Shown here in pieces: positions 11,700 through 24,694 of a DNA stretch of 64,000 nt (position 1 is the first letter of the stretch; each line of letters begins with the position of its first letter). Below the pieces are notes generated by a model. It had not been told where the DNA came from. It searched no databases and saw only the letters and a list, made by a program, of their open reading frames with translations. The stretch lies in NCBI GenBank assembly GCA_949752745.1, contig OX457030.1:72868686-72932685 (forward strand), read 5' to 3'. This DNA comes from Protula sp. h YS-2021 (taxonomy: Eukaryota > Annelida > Polychaeta > Sabellida > Serpulidae). The position numbers and the translations under genes were made by a program.

Positions 11700-12160
11700 T
11701 ACTATATAGTCATAAGGCCATGGCGGGGGGGGGGGGACGAGGGTAAAAAAAAATTAAGTGTCTCAGAATTGTGTGAAAAATGTTAGTATGCAAGAATCAC
11801 AACTTCCCCACTATGGCGGGGTGGGGAGCGGTGGAGGTCCGAGGGTAAAACAAATTTTTAAAATGTTCAACTAATCAGATAACTCCACGTGGAATGATTG
11901 ACAAGCCTACATATCCACAACAACTTTCTCAGCATCACTGTAATACAGCTCATAGTAAATAGCGCCACAATATGCAGAGTTTTCAGAGATCGCTCAGTCA
12001 CCAAATCTCTATTGATACCCCATGGGAGGGGGAGGGTCACGCTCAGTCTAGCCATTCACCAGGGGGTAGGTCTGAAAATAAAATATTTTCAGAATTCTAT
12101 GAAACGTAAAACTATACCGTATTCAGAAATTCTCACACAGGGATGGGGGGGGGGGGCGTA
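11700..12160 (-). repeat. right terminal inverted repeat of element A
   Basis: G-rich tracts (about 11720, 11815, 12025 and 12145) alternate with reverse-complement copies of the TCAGAATT..GTGA block. The segment 12020-12150 read in reverse matches the outer left repeat at about 1165-1290, including the GGTCACGCTCAG and TTCACCAGGGG motifs. About 140 bp at 11880-12020 interrupts the units. Confidence 0.8.
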
Positions 12161-14034
12161 CAGATATCTCATTATATACCTACTACGAACATTTCTATCG
12201 AGAAATAAATCCACATACACGGTTTATTCAGGACGCAAATCTGGTGTTTCTAAATACTCTTTTTTCGGCATGAAGTAGCAAATTTATGAAAAGAATCGCA
12301 TGACAGCGTGTTAAAATAAGGTTGGTATTTACCCTGTACAGCAAATGTATCGAGTAACCCTTCATTATTTAGGCTGAATTACTGTTCAGTGAAAACTTTA
12401 CCTGCAAATTGTTCCTTATTACCGTGGTCACATGATTCAGATGCTAAAGAATTATGAGCTCAGCAGTTAAATGCCAGGGAGTTAAAATAGTGTCGTCACC
12501 TTCGTAATACTGACGATTACAGAACCAGCACTATGACCACGGTGTCGCTTCGGGAGGTTGATGATGAGTTGATTTTTTTGCTTTACTACTATTAGCAACA
12601 CAACCCATTTTTTCTTGCTCTTTGAAGATGCGCTTTTCCGCCAGTAAAAATGCGACTCTTCTAGCCTTAAATCAAATGCAAAATAGTTGCAAAAGGTGCA
12701 CTTTTTGTCAGGTTGAAAAGTGTAATTCTTCTGGGTTGTTTCTTTCAGGAAAAACCTGTCGTAAATCTGGAATAAAACTTCAATAAAAACTGAACTTAAT
12801 CTAACATTTTTATCTTTAATAAATTTTGCACAATGTCTATACTTGTTTTAATATTATCCCAAGTGTGTCCATGGCCTGAGAAGGTCTGCACGAGACTGCA
12901 AGTATGCAAAAGTCTGCATAGCTCTGTCTAAGTCTGTATAAGTTTCCCTTATCCTGCCGCGCTGGGAGTTTAATGCCTCTGCTACCCAGACAGGACATCC
13001 CAGCTAGCCAATCAACTGAGCGGAATCGGCACTAGAAATAGCAGAGAAGCGAATGGGAAGGTATTTTTGAGTGCAGTGTGCAAATGCCAAGCCTGCTGGG
13101 CTTATATTCTAAAAAACTGCTTTAATACTTAATCAAAATATTTATAAATGTAGGAGATAAAACAGTAAGGAGCTAAAATCCTAAGGAGTACAATACATTG
13201 ATTCTATGATTTGTAACGACTATAATTTTTCAAAATGATGTTAATAGCATCGGTGCATTTCTCTTCATATTTGAAAAGATATTAAGAAAATAAAATATAA
13301 CTCAGATAACATTTAAAAGCTTCAACATCATTTATTGAATTCAAAACTCAGCTGAAAGCTCACTTGTTTTTGGAAGCCTTCTGACTGTGCGCTTAGCTAA
13401 ATGGATAAATAAGTTCATTACGAGAAACACGTCGATTGATTTATTGATTGCTTGAGTGGTGGAATCATCTTAGTTCTATATATTACAGTTTCTCTCGGTA
13501 TGGCCATGTAACAGGGTAAGGTTGAAAACAATTAGCTTTATATTCAAAATTAAACTCGACAATTCAACCTAAGAGTATTTTCTGCTCACATTATTACCCA
13601 GTCTACGTCTAAAACTCTAACTTTGTTTTAGAGTTATTTTTCATAGCATTTGATTTATAAAGTTGGTTTATAACTGGGATTGTTGTTTTACATCTAAATA
13701 AAGAGTGGGTGGTGGAGGGCCAGCGAATATTAAACTTTGCAGTTTAAATTGGACTTGTGAAGAGAACTGTAAGCTTTGTGAATCAAATCCAAATGAATGC
13801 TGAGGAAATCGAATTCTGACGTTTGTAAGTCTGGAGAAACAAACATAACATCCACTAAAGCTTAAAGACATAAAAACTATATACAAAATGCTTTTCATTT
13901 AAACATTTTCGAAACTGTGTATTTTATTATCATTCCTTGTTTAACATTGATAGGAATCAGTTTCAGTAGAAATTCAACGTGCCTTCAAAATAACAACTCA
14001 ATTTTTATAACAACAGATGAGCTAAATGAGTGTT
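12161..14034. other. non-coding DNA with a short LINE tail
   Basis: No gene recognised. At about 13318-13385 on + a short frame reads FIEFKTQLKAHLFLEAF, which resembles the extreme C-terminus of CR1/Rex-type LINE reverse transcriptases. The following ~200 bp (TTGATTTATTGATTG ... AGGGTAAGGTTGAAA) resembles 26.58-26.78 kb, suggesting a dispersed repeat tail. Confidence 0.4.
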
Positions 14035-14700
14035 GGTACTACAATCGCATCACCCGATACCATATTATCTGCTGACACCAGCAGATCACATGATTTCATA
14101 ATATCACGTGCTGATATCATTGTGTCACACGAAACCGTTACATCACCTGACACGTGACTCTATGATATCACTTACACCAATGCTTAACACCACATCGTGA
14201 TGTCATTATATCATTATATTATTACACCATGTGATATTGTATCACACGATACGTTACATTATTTAATATCATTATATCATATGGTACCATTAAACATGAT
14301 TCCTTTCGATGACGTGACACTATTATACCACTCAATTCCATTACAACACGCGATACCATTACAGCGTGTGACTCCTTTACATCGCGTGATACCATTACAC
14401 CAGGTTATGCCACTACACCACACGATACCATTGCATCTGGTAGGTACCTGATTTTATTTCGTCACGCCATGCAATTATATTACGCGATATCGTCGTAATT
14501 CGCGATACGATACAAATGCACCACGTAATAATATAGGATGACGTGGTAGCTTTTCATCACATGTTATCATTGCATCACGTGATACCATCTGACCACATGG
14601 CATAATGTATTGCTAGTATAACCTTGCATTATACGATTACTTCACGCAATTCCGTTGCACCACATGATGCCGTTGTATCGCGTGATACTGTTAAATCTGG
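14035..14700. repeat. degenerate CACGTGATACCATTACA minisatellite
   Basis: About 660 bp of imperfect ~17-18-bp units built around CACGTGATACCATTACA, with many palindromic CACGTG cores. Open frames inside it (for example 14197-14451, His/Leu/Pro-rich) are products of the repeat and not genes. Confidence 0.8.
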
Positions 14701-16239
14701 TTAATCGCAAACACAATGTTTATGTGCAGCGATAAGATTTGCTTTCCTTTTGTTTAGCATTAGATAAGATTGGCTTTGCTACGTGGAAACTATCCAAATC
14801 AACCACAGTAATGCAATCACAACGCTTTAGGCAGATATATATGAAAAACATAACCATGCATGTATCTCAAAACATTCTGCTTACCTATTTTGCGGAGGGC
14901 GATACGAGTTAAACCTGCCACATTTATCTTAATGGAATAACAACACATGTTTATTTCACCACGAAAGAGTGGAAAAATATAATTTTCCGAGTAATGCAAA
15001 AACATTATGCGTTCAGAATTTAATGGCTTGATTTGTTGCGTAATTCATGGGAACTACTTTCATATAACAATAAAACTACACCACCAGATGGGAGGGTTAT
15101 CGGATTTGTCCACGCACGACTGTTGTGCTATTTTTATATCATGTTTCTTGAATAATTGTAACCCTTTACAACACAGAAAGGCCCGTGCTGCTCTACAAGC
15201 GTCATTGCCAAAATGCCGTTTAAACTACATAGCCACAACTACAAAACCACGATCTGTGAATATTTGGACGTAAGTTAACATTCGATATAATTTTAAAGGT
15301 AAATATGGAAAGCTATGTATTATATAGCACACGCAAACACACAAACACACACACACAGAATTTGGTGTCTTACTTTGTGTTTAACCCGTGATAAGCTAGC
15401 TATTGCACACCTTACAAATAACATTCAACTGCTGAAGTGTAATATCCAATATACACATGTAATTCTTTTCGAAAAAATTGTTTTAATACAATAATACAGC
15501 AATATTTCTAAATACAGATAAATAATGAATAGCAATTATTTACAATAAATGTTATTATGCGACCGCTAGATTTGAGAAATAATTGTATAAAACAAGATCA
15601 TTAAAGAGGCTATAATTAGTGGATAAATTAAAAAATATGATTTTAACGGAATGCATAAAATATGGATATATTATGACGTGAGATAAAGCAATCTTCTTTT
15701 AATTAAATTGTGTAGCTTCGAGAGTTCGGTTAACATTAAAATTGAGCAAGCCACTTGATAATTGTATTATCGTTTTATTAATTTAAATATATTAGATCAT
15801 TGGCCTCTGGTAAAGATGAATTAAGGAAATTTGTAATTTGTGTGTAGCAAACAAACACTGTGTTTAACGGGTCTAGGACAATACTTTCACCGACAATGTG
15901 CTCCGGATGATACCCTTGACAATAATATACCCCCAGACCATACTCCCCCTAGGACCATACCTCCCGTGCCAATACTCCCTCCCGACCATATTTTTTTTCC
16001 AATTTTTATTTTAAAGATTTTCATTAATGAACAACAAATGTGATCTGTAATTAAAAGCTAAGCCATTTCGCTATGATGTAGTTGAAAGGAGGTATGATTG
16101 CAGTTGCACAACGCTTGCAACTAATCTCATGTGATCCATTGATAAAAACTATTGTATATAAAAATCCTCTATGATATAGTTAAAGGGTTTATAAATACAA
16201 TTTACTGCATACGTTTCATAATTGCAATTATCAATTATT
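14701..16239. other. no gene recognised
   Basis: AT-rich sequence with short frames only (for example 15007-15273) that lack motifs. A small (CA)n run lies near 15330-15358. A CCCC-rich repeat is listed separately. Confidence 0.45.
15870..15995. repeat. dispersed 'ACCATACTCCCCC' repeat
   Basis: Four to five degenerate ~20-bp units (GACCATACTCCCCCTAGGA and variants). A related cluster (GGACAATTCCCCCGTA variants) lies at 21330-21450 inside intron 4 of the receptor gene, so this is a dispersed family. Confidence 0.5.
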
Positions 16240-16760
16240 TCAGCCTTGTTTTGGAGACACGTAATGCCATTGAATTCGCACAGAGCGAAGTGATCTTCTT
16301 GGCTGGTAAAGTATCAGCATTTCTGTAACATAACCGTGAGCTTCACTGTTAAGCGCCTTGTAAATGATCAGCGATATCTTGAACTCAATGCGCTGAAGAA
16401 TAGGTAAGTAGTGCAAGGAGATGAGGATAGGGATGGTTTTCTCATATTCAAAGACATGTGCAATGATGCATGCAGCTGCTATCATAATATGCTACAAACT
16501 ATTGATTAGCTTCCCCGGAGTATTACTAAGACGCTATTGCAATGGTCCAGGCTAGATATAACAAGGGCATGAGTCAGAAAATGTCGAATTTTCAATATCC
16601 AGTTCAGGTAATAAAATATAATTTCCTCAGTTGCTGAACAATGCTTTTTCATTGACAAGTAATTGTCCAGAACTGTTCCTAGAGTTTTGCGTGAGAAACT
16701 GCCTGGATATTGTCACCCGACACTTCTAGACTACCTACTCAGATGCGAACTGGTGATTTG
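16240..16760 (-). mobile_element. LINE reverse transcriptase C-terminal fragment
   Basis: Read on -, the sequence gives, in changing frames, LGTVLDNYLSMKKH, then THALVISSLDHCNSVL, then LHYLPILQRIEFKISLIIYK and SLRSVRIQWHYVSP. These are the ordered C-terminal blocks of CR1/Rex/jockey-type non-LTR reverse transcriptases (fingers after the YxDD core, then the LHWLP...RI.FK...YKAL block). Frameshifts and a missing N-terminus show a dead 5'-truncated copy. Confidence 0.8.
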
Positions 16761-17192
16761 TTTTCTTTGAAAGGCACATATTTGATAGAAATAATTGCAT
16801 GCAAGTGATTGTACTGATGGTCTTGAAAGAGGTCGTTACTGAGCACGGTTTTTGTTTACACTGCAGTGCTCAATTATATTCAGCAAAGTGGATGTGGCAC
16901 ACATCATTTCACTCACAAGCAAATAATTGCGCAAATGCGATGCGGGATAACAATGAATCTAGCTATGATGCTATGATATTTTATACCATTAAAGAACATT
17001 AAAAGCCTTCATGCATTTCTGTAGTGAATTCAATTGACACAGAGGCGGCATCATTTATTTTTACAGAAACGTCAAATAAAACTATCACAGACTCAGTGTA
17101 ATGGACGTACAGAGAACGCGTCTCAGAATCAGAGTTTTTAAAAAATGGTGTATATTGCTTTTTCCTTAAAATAAAGGATTTAATTCGATTTG

Positions 17193-17203
17193 ATATTTAA
17201 AGG
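17193..17203 (+). promoter_or_regulatory. possible TATA-like element of the receptor gene
   Basis: ATATTTAAAGG lies 36-46 bases before the start codon at 17239, the right distance for a start site shortly before the ATG. Positional argument only. Confidence 0.3.
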
Positions 17204-17238
17204 GGATTGCTTGCTGGAAGATACTGCTTTGCTGGAAG

Positions 17239-20200
17239 ATGCTGCTGTCACTTTTGTCTGTTCTTTGTTGTTCTCATCTTATTTGTGGTAAGCTTGTACT
17301 TTACTTCTTATTTACAGTTTTGATATATTATAGAAAAAATATATAAATAAAACAACGCGTTAATTTATTACACTATTCTGAGGGTATTGAAATATGTCTA
17401 ATGCTAACTTCGGTCAAATATATGCTACCACGAAAATACATATACTTAGCAAATATACAAACGCAACTTTGAAACCTGCAAAATGCATAATGTGAGATAT
17501 ATTATTAAGCCTCAATATTTTTACACATTTTAGTGGCTTAAAATGTTAAGCTTCCTCTATCTGAAAACCAAGCTGACTTTGGGTGAAAAGCAACAATATC
17601 ACGCTTAATAAAACATAATATCGATTGTGTCCCCCACAAACGTCCGTTACTGCAATTACTCTGTGTCTGATGGGTCTCATTAAATTCTGTATTTTGAAGC
17701 AACAGTCTAAGCTCCTATAAAGTCTCATGTTGCGCTCGCATACGCCTTTTTCAAATTTATCCTACGCGTATTTGATTGGAGAAAGACCCGGCAAAAAATC
17801 GGGCTAGGGCAAGACCCGGACGTTTTACGCTTGAAGATACAATTGCGTAGCTCTTGCGGAATGAAGTTCTGCGTTGTCTTGCCGTAGAATTAGACCATTT
17901 TGACGCACAAAATTAAACGCCGATGGCTCCAAAATTTGTTCTCGATACTGTTCAGCGTTAACAATCCCCGTTGACAAAACGGAGTTCAGTGCATTAAGCA
18001 AACGATATGTCTATCAATACTGTCTCACTTTGACTTTCTCATCGGTCTCTCTCTTGAACGCAGACGTCACTAAAGTCTTCGTTCGTTCAACGCCAAGCTC
18101 GCGTAGTTAAAGCAAAAACGCGATTCAGCGGTAAAAAAGACTTGGCCCATTGTACCGTATGCAGTGGAGATTCCGCCAAACTTGCACTCTTCCGCCGGCG
18201 TAGTTCAAGCTAAAACGCGATTCATCGGTAAAAAGGACTTGGTTCCATTGTCTCTGTATCCAGCATTGACCCACTGAAGTCGTGCGCGTCTTCGAGCGGA
18301 TGTTAAATCGGCGCGCGCGTAAACCGTATCGAAGCAGCCGGTTTCCTCACAGTCTGAACGATTATTGTGGTTTCCAGGGGTCTGTTTGGCAGTGACTGTT
18401 GCCGGAAGAAAACGGTCTCGTAGATGTGACAGACGTATTCCTTAATACTTCTAAACCCAGTTTCCTTAGATGGGTTGTAAGGCTTGTCACTGCCGATTTG
18501 CACCCTCCATAAGCTCTAGCGACTACTGAGACCGAATTTTCAATTTGAAGCATCCTGATAGCACATATGCGTTGAATTGCTGTCAGTTTTGGCATTATTC
18601 AGGCTTACGAGATCAGATTGAAATTTTATACAGCCTTCCGACTATGATTTCCATTTTGAACCGTGTAAGTTTGCTCGACTGCGATATGCTAGTCACTTTG
18701 TTAATTCACACCTCAGTACAACCTGAAAGGATGTGGTTAGAGATCCTTTTATTGTCGCTGACCCTTTCCCTTAGACCAAGTAAGCATTGCAACTGACTTA
18801 AAAATATCAACAATTCTTAATAATTTCATTATTACAGAAGTGTATTATTCAGTTATAACTTTCGAAATACGTGCTTTTATTAGTATTGTGATTAATTTTG
18901 GCAACACAATTCCTCTGATAATTATGAGTAGAACCTTTTCAAACTGTCAAGTTCTCAACTTTTAGTGATATGTTTTCAGAAACAAGAGCATTGTCAGATG
19001 AGAAGCGCCTGGTTAGACACATGTTAGAAAACTATAAGGTGGTTGGTAAGGTCGGTCGCCCGGTCTTCAATGCGTCAGACAGGCATGATGTGCAGTTTAG
19101 TTTGTCTCTAGTACAGATACTAGATCTCGATGAGAAAAACCAGATTATGACGACAAGTTGTTGGGTTTCATACGTAAGTAATTTCTCTACCACGAAAAGA
19201 GTGAAAGCGGATAATTTTTCTTGACTATAAAACACAGTTAAATATACTTGTGTTTGTGCTAAACTTCTCTATTGTCTAAATTTTCCCTGCGATTATGTAT
19301 TAATATATAGAATAGTTACTTTTTTACACACCGGATTATGGCAATTAGTCTTAGTGTGTTATGATATGTGTTGCTCCGGACATGTATGATTGTATTCGGC
19401 TACAAACAGATATGTACGAATTCAGTTCACATCGATCTACGTACTAATCGCTCCAAACTAAATTCGAAACCAAATCCAACATTTACTATATAAGAACATA
19501 ATAATATTTATAAAGGTCTATTCAACAGGTAGTACTTAATTTGAATTAAATTTTAAATAAAATGGATCTAAATTTCCAAGAAACAAGGCGATCTTACCTT
19601 TCTTTTATCAAAATCCGCCATCACTAACCGATTTTGCACTACAGTTTTGCGAAATATAAATATGATTTATGTACCTCTCCATTCGTTTTCAAAACTTTAT
19701 ATTATGGTGTAAATATTTCAATATAATTGTATTATGAAAATAACATTAGATGTTGGTCCATGCAGGACAATGCATGTATTTTTGTATTTATGACAGACAA
19801 GTTTCAAGCATTCTATTTTGATTCAATTATGTATCTATGTAGAAAATAATGATAAAGACAATTATTCATGTTCAAGTCGAAATTAGATATGGCAAACATG
19901 TTTTGAAATAGCATTCACGATGATACATTCATGCATAAATTATTCATGTAACCTTTCTGAGCTACAATTTATTATATCACAAATATTAAACAAACATGCA
20001 TTGCAAACATGAAAGCATTAAACATAAATTGTGTAAAAAACTCAGCAATGGCATGACATGTTGCTGCAATGGAATAAAGAAGATTTTGGCGGAACAAGCC
20101 GCGTGTTTGTGCATAATGAGGATATATGGACACCGGATGATATTGTCTTGTACAACATGTAAGTCAGTGCAATAGTTCCTTATATTCGGTCAATATTTTC

Positions 20201-23200
20201 CTGCACCCACCCCACCCTCCCCCAATCTAAAACAGTATATCCCGGTAAGCACACCCAAGTAAAACCCATGTAAAACCCAGGGTTATTTTTGGCCTTCCCA
20301 CGTGAATACCATGCAGGGATTTGCATGGGAATGAGACAAAAATCGAGGTAAAATCCATGGTCCGAATTCCCACGCATAATCCATGCATTTCCCAGTTGGG
20401 ATCCACCTGGGTTTTCCCCGGGTGGGATTTACATGGGCATTCCCATACATATTTCATGTGTATTTTACAGGGGACTTCCCAGGGTGGGAAAACCCAGACA
20501 TTTCCCACCCAGAAATGGCTCCTTTCTCCACGGGATTAATATGGGTTTTCCCCTTTCCCACCTTCCCATGCAAATTCCAATTACAACCCATACGTATCCC
20601 ACATGGGAAAATTTTTTCTGTGCTTACTGTGATCTAGTTTGCAAGCTGCATGTTTCTCTCACAAGGTTAAGTTATATATTTATATAAATATTTATATATA
20701 TTGATGAGCAATTCTGTATTTGATTAAAATATTGTGCTCATAGCAAAATTAAATCAATTGAAAACAATATGCGCAATAAAAAAATTAACATTGGTCTCAG
20801 TGCTGACGACCGATTGGAGGAATATAGACGGGCTTTGGTACGTGTAGATCATTCCGGCGCTGTCACGTGGACTCTGCAAGCTATTTTTAAATCTTCCTGC
20901 TCCATAGACATTTTTTATTTCCCATTTGATGTGCAGGTAAGTCGTCTCTGTGTGAGTCGGTTCTTGTAAATTTGCAACTCAAGGGCTTTTTCACCAAACC
21001 TTTAAAAAGTGAAAATTTTGCATTCCGCTTGTATTCTGCCAGCTTATTCTACACACTAGTTCTTTTTGATGGAATGGCTGAAGACTCAGTTGGCGTTAAT
21101 TTTGAATCCCGCTTTAGGCAATCTAATCCACAGCATTCGTTTAGCTTAGGCTATTGTAGCAAAAATCATTCCCCCAATTATCAATCAGTGCTTGATTCTA
21201 ACCACACAGTAGTTCTTATGTATACCTGCATGTGCATAATCAGTAGTAGGTTGTGTCACAAAACAGAAAAGCAAATCTCAAAATAATTTGAGAGTTTTAT
21301 GTATATATTGCCCAAATCTAAAAGAAAGTTATTCTGAGAACAGTGATAGAGTCTGGAACAATTCCCCCAGACAACTGCAGCCCCCAGAAGAGTCCCCGAC
21401 AATTCCCCCGTAGGACAATTCCCCCGTAGGACTATCACCCCAACTTAATTTTTTATTTTTTTTTACTTTGAAAGCCAAAAACAAGAATAAAACAACCAGG
21501 TATCTCTCATTTCTTTATTTGTAATACACCTTAAAATCAAAAATGCAAAAGTCTTCTGTTTGGAACGAAAGTCTTTTCTTCCATTTAAAACCTGATGTTG
21601 TGGACAATTCCACGCAAATAGTCATCAATCTCTCGGTTTTCGAAGTCGCGGACTATTTGACGAATGCACTGCGCAGAGTCGGCGTACTGTCGGCGTGGTG
21701 GCTCGGGCAAGTGGCCACCCATAATTTGACCGAAGACGACGGTCGTCAGACTGTGTTGCAACTTAAAGTTCATTGGTTTGGATAAATATGCTCAAATACC
21801 AGCAACTCTGGGCCTCAACCCTCGTTGGTCTTAATATTATCACCTCCGGAATTACAGTGTACCCCGGATGAATAACACTGCTCTAGGATTGCAGTTATAA
21901 CGATCAAACACTCCAATTACTGGTTGTGTACTCGCAATTGAGTACATGAAAGGCAAAGCAACATATTTGAACTTACTGCAACTATAATGATCAAACACTC
22001 CAGTAAAATTTTATTTTTCAAAGAAACGTAAAATAAGGTGGACTATCATTTTTCTTAATTTGAATGTGTCACAGTATCATGCTTTTTCTATTTCATATTT
22101 GGCAGAAATGTATGTTGAAGTTCGGTTCATGGACATACGATGCTCGAGCTTTGGATATCAGTTTAATGCATGGCCAAGAAGAACTAAACCTCAAAAACTA
22201 TCTGCGAAGCAATGAGTGGATGATATTGGAACATCCTGTTTATAAAAAATACCAACGCTATAATAGCGATTTTTGGGCAGTGGTGGAATTTCATCTTACC
22301 CTCAAACGCAATGTATAGTTTTTTTATAACTATTTTTTTTTTTAATATTTCTTAATAACTTCACCATTTTATGTTGGTTGTGAATAAACCAATTATTTCA
22401 TAAGAACTGGGAATCCTTTCAAAAGACTTAAACGGGAGAATTTTACCCAGTAGAAGAAAGCAAATTAAGTGTTTTTTTATACAGGCGCAGTTTTATACCT
22501 ACATTCTGGTGGCTCCATGTTTACTTTTATCAGCTTTGACACTGCTTATCTTTTGGTTCCCACCGGATTCGTCGGACAAACACGCTCTAAGTGAGTTGTA
22601 CAGTTCAGTAGTTTTTATACTTGCTACTTCTAAGGTATTGAGTTGTGCACTGATCTTGTAGTTATGATCATTTTTGTCCCTAAACTCAGCATCAGGATTT
22701 GTTCTGTAATCTGATGGCTGCGAATACTATCTTTGAGCGATATGTTCAGAGCTGGTTTGATATCTCTAAGCGATACATCTAGAGTTCTAAGATTAGAGTT
22801 GCGCTGGCTTCCAGTTAAAATTGGTGTGTCAATGCGCAACGTTTCTAATTGCTCCAATGCATTTAGCACCACTCTGCAGATTTGGTAGTGAATAGTGAAC
22901 AGTATTTTCCTCTGCATAAGCCTGAAAGGCAAGTGAGAACTATGTGCAATGTCAAAGGAACGTTTCGGATCAGTCGGAACAAGTGAATAATTTTATTTTT
23001 ATTTTTTGTTTTTTGGACTATTTCCCAGAAATAAATAAGTCTGCATAGACTAAATAGATCATTCGTGATCACATGTTATGAGAAATAAATTGTTGTTTAC
23101 TTTCTTAATTAAGATTCATGTTGACCCCTTTAAGGAGGAGGGGTGCTCATCGACTTGACTGGAATAAACAAATTTGAAAACTCACTTACTGTATACGTTC

Positions 23201-24694
23201 ATTCCAGGTCTCAATGTTTTCTTGGCGTTCTTTATTCTGTTACTTTTGTTGACTGAAATGACGCCTTCAGAATCTTTACCCCTAATAGGTAAGAAAACTA
23301 ACATTAAATAATAATTATGTGTTGACATATCGTTAAATTCATTTCGCGTTTATAAAGATTACTAATGAAAATAAGGAAATTTTTGTGAATCGTATGAGCT
23401 TAGAAACTATTTTTGTCCTTCACGATATTGCATAGCATTAAATTTGCTAACTCGTCAATCTACGAGAATCTTCGTAGAATTCATGTATTAAATAACATTG
23501 AGTTTAAACAAACCTTTAGAGATGTACTTCATTAATATATTCATTCCCAATCTCCTAAATGTTGAAAAATATTAAATCAGAAAGAAAAGATTAGTTGAAC
23601 ATTGTTGTCCATGCTTTTTATAGCATCTTAACACCAGTGAATGGTGCGAAGAGAAGAATCATGTCCCTTTTGTTTTGTTTAAATAAATATCATGTTCTTC
23701 TCCTCAATAGGTATCTATTACTGTGTGAACATGGTGCTGGTGACGATGGCTACGATATTGTCAGTGTTTGTAGCGAAGATCTACACAATAGGTGATGATT
23801 TAGGCAAGCTGCCCAGATGGATAAGAAGAGTGAGTTATTATTGCAAAAAGCCACTCAGGTCAATCATGTCATATGCCCTTCTCACTGGATGGATAAGAAT
23901 AATATTAATGATATCATTTGTTCTCCCCACTATTTTGGACTTGCCTTGTTTGACCAGCCATCTCAATATCCCATCAATCTGTGTTACATTTCCTTCTTAT
24001 TCTTGGCATGTATTTCATACTATTAAACATGATGCTGCAAATTGTTGTGTCTTGTTCTGTTTGTCTTTGTTAATATCCTGCAATTTCAATTTAGTTGTAT
24101 TAAAATATTAAAATTTCGCATGTATTGTCCTTTTCTCATGTTTAAAATGCAGTTATATTATTATCAATCTGATAGGAAATTCTTTCCATATGTTCGAGTT
24201 ATATATGGATTCTGTGTGTGCAACACGTTCATGCTATAGTTCTTTAATTTTAGACGTGTGTAATCGCTTGACAACGTTGTATGCTTGTGTTGTAAAAACG
24301 AAATATTCCTATGGTTGATATTCAATAAAATATATTTGATCTTGTCGTTCCACAGATATTTATAAGGCATTTGGCGAAAGTACTTTGCATTTGGAGCAAA
24401 GATAAATTTCCCGACGATGCAACAGAGAAAAGTATTGAACCAACTGAAGTAAGCGCTACGCGGGCACTGGCAAATTCTGAAGGTGACGATGTACCCACAG
24501 ATAATGACGAATCTCTGAAAACACCAAACTTTACTGTCAAACAACAACAACAACAAGAGCAAGAACAACTACAACAACAACGTTATAAATCCGAGTTCCA
24601 AATTCTGGCAATCGTTTTGGACAGAATCTTTTTTATAGTTTATTTGATAATCATGACTGCTATGTATCTAACGATATTTCTTTGTATAAATTAA
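17239..24694 (+). CDS. nicotinic acetylcholine receptor-like Cys-loop channel subunit, nine exons
   Basis: Exons: 17239-17287, 18980-19173, 20046-20158, 20801-20936, 22106-22312, 22485-22590, 23208-23288, 23711-23829, 24356-24694. All junctions are GT-AG and phase-consistent, giving 447 aa. Exon 1 is a signal peptide (MLLSLLSVLCCSHLICG). The extracellular domain has RPVFNASD, the Cys-loop (two Cys 13 residues apart around FYFPFD) and GSWTYD. TM1 is in exon 6, TM2 in exon 7 (LNVFLAFFILLLLLTEMTP), TM3 in exon 8 and TM4 at the C-terminus (RIFFIVYLIIMTAMYLTIFL). The intracellular loop is short and Gln-rich (FTVKQQQQQEQEQ). Loop C lacks the vicinal Cys pair of alpha subunits, so this looks like a non-alpha-type subunit. 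An SDK replaces the usual GEK before TM2; the retained acid suggests cation selectivity (inference). Expected to act as a plasma-membrane pentamer subunit. Confidence 0.9.
17755..18600 (-). mobile_element. Tc1/mariner-like transposase fossil in intron 1 of the receptor gene
   Basis: On - the order is an N-terminal helix-turn-helix (ERICAIRMLQIENSVSVVARAYG-like, 18500-18595), a catalytic block LFTDESRFSLNYAGG around 18195-18245, a second related copy at 18105-18140 (internal duplication of ~90 bp), and ILRQDNAELHSARA near 17845-17900. These are the HTH and first two DD blocks of Tc1 family transposases. Frameshifts and the duplication make it non-functional. It lies wholly within intron 1 (17288-18979), antisense to the host gene. 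Confidence 0.8.
20200..20620. repeat. palindromic CCCATG/CATGGG repeat in intron 3
   Basis: About 400 bp of imperfect units mixing CCCACATGGG-, CCATGCA- and TTTCCCA-type words on both strands, so the tract is rich in small hairpins. It fills most of intron 3 of the receptor gene. The overlapping open frames on both strands (20180-20687) are repeat artefacts. Confidence 0.7.
21330..21450. repeat. dispersed 'GGACAATTCCCCC' repeat in intron 4
   Basis: Degenerate units of GACAATTCCCCCGTAG related to the cluster at 15870-15995. It lies inside intron 4 (20937-22105). The rest of that intron has an open frame at 21543-21785 with no recognisable motif. Confidence 0.5.

Larger units (their letters stand above)
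1165..12160 (+). mobile_element. element A: decayed Polinton/Maverick, forward orientation
   Basis: About 11 kb bounded by inverted copies of the same C-rich terminal sequence (about 1165-1560 and 11700-12160). Inside, on +, are relics of a PC4-like/zinc gene, two DFD-family genes, integrase, ATPase, small basic protein, the start of the 190-aa gene, the capsid C-terminus and protease. On - are DNA polymerase B and a third DFD fragment. Every gene is broken by stops, frameshifts or deletion. The section from the 190-aa gene through most of the major capsid, including the penton, is missing (junction near 4870-4905). About 1.8 kb of unrelated DNA follows the protease. Element D supplies the reference gene order. 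Exact ends and target duplication could not be fixed by eye. Confidence 0.85.

Noticed and set aside
20180..20687. Several overlapping frames on both strands in intron 3
   Set aside because: The region is a palindromic repeat rich in CCCATG words; frames overlap on both strands and none has a motif.
22630..22932. 100-codon minus-strand frame in intron 6 of the receptor gene
   Set aside because: No recognisable motif and antisense to an intron; likely chance.
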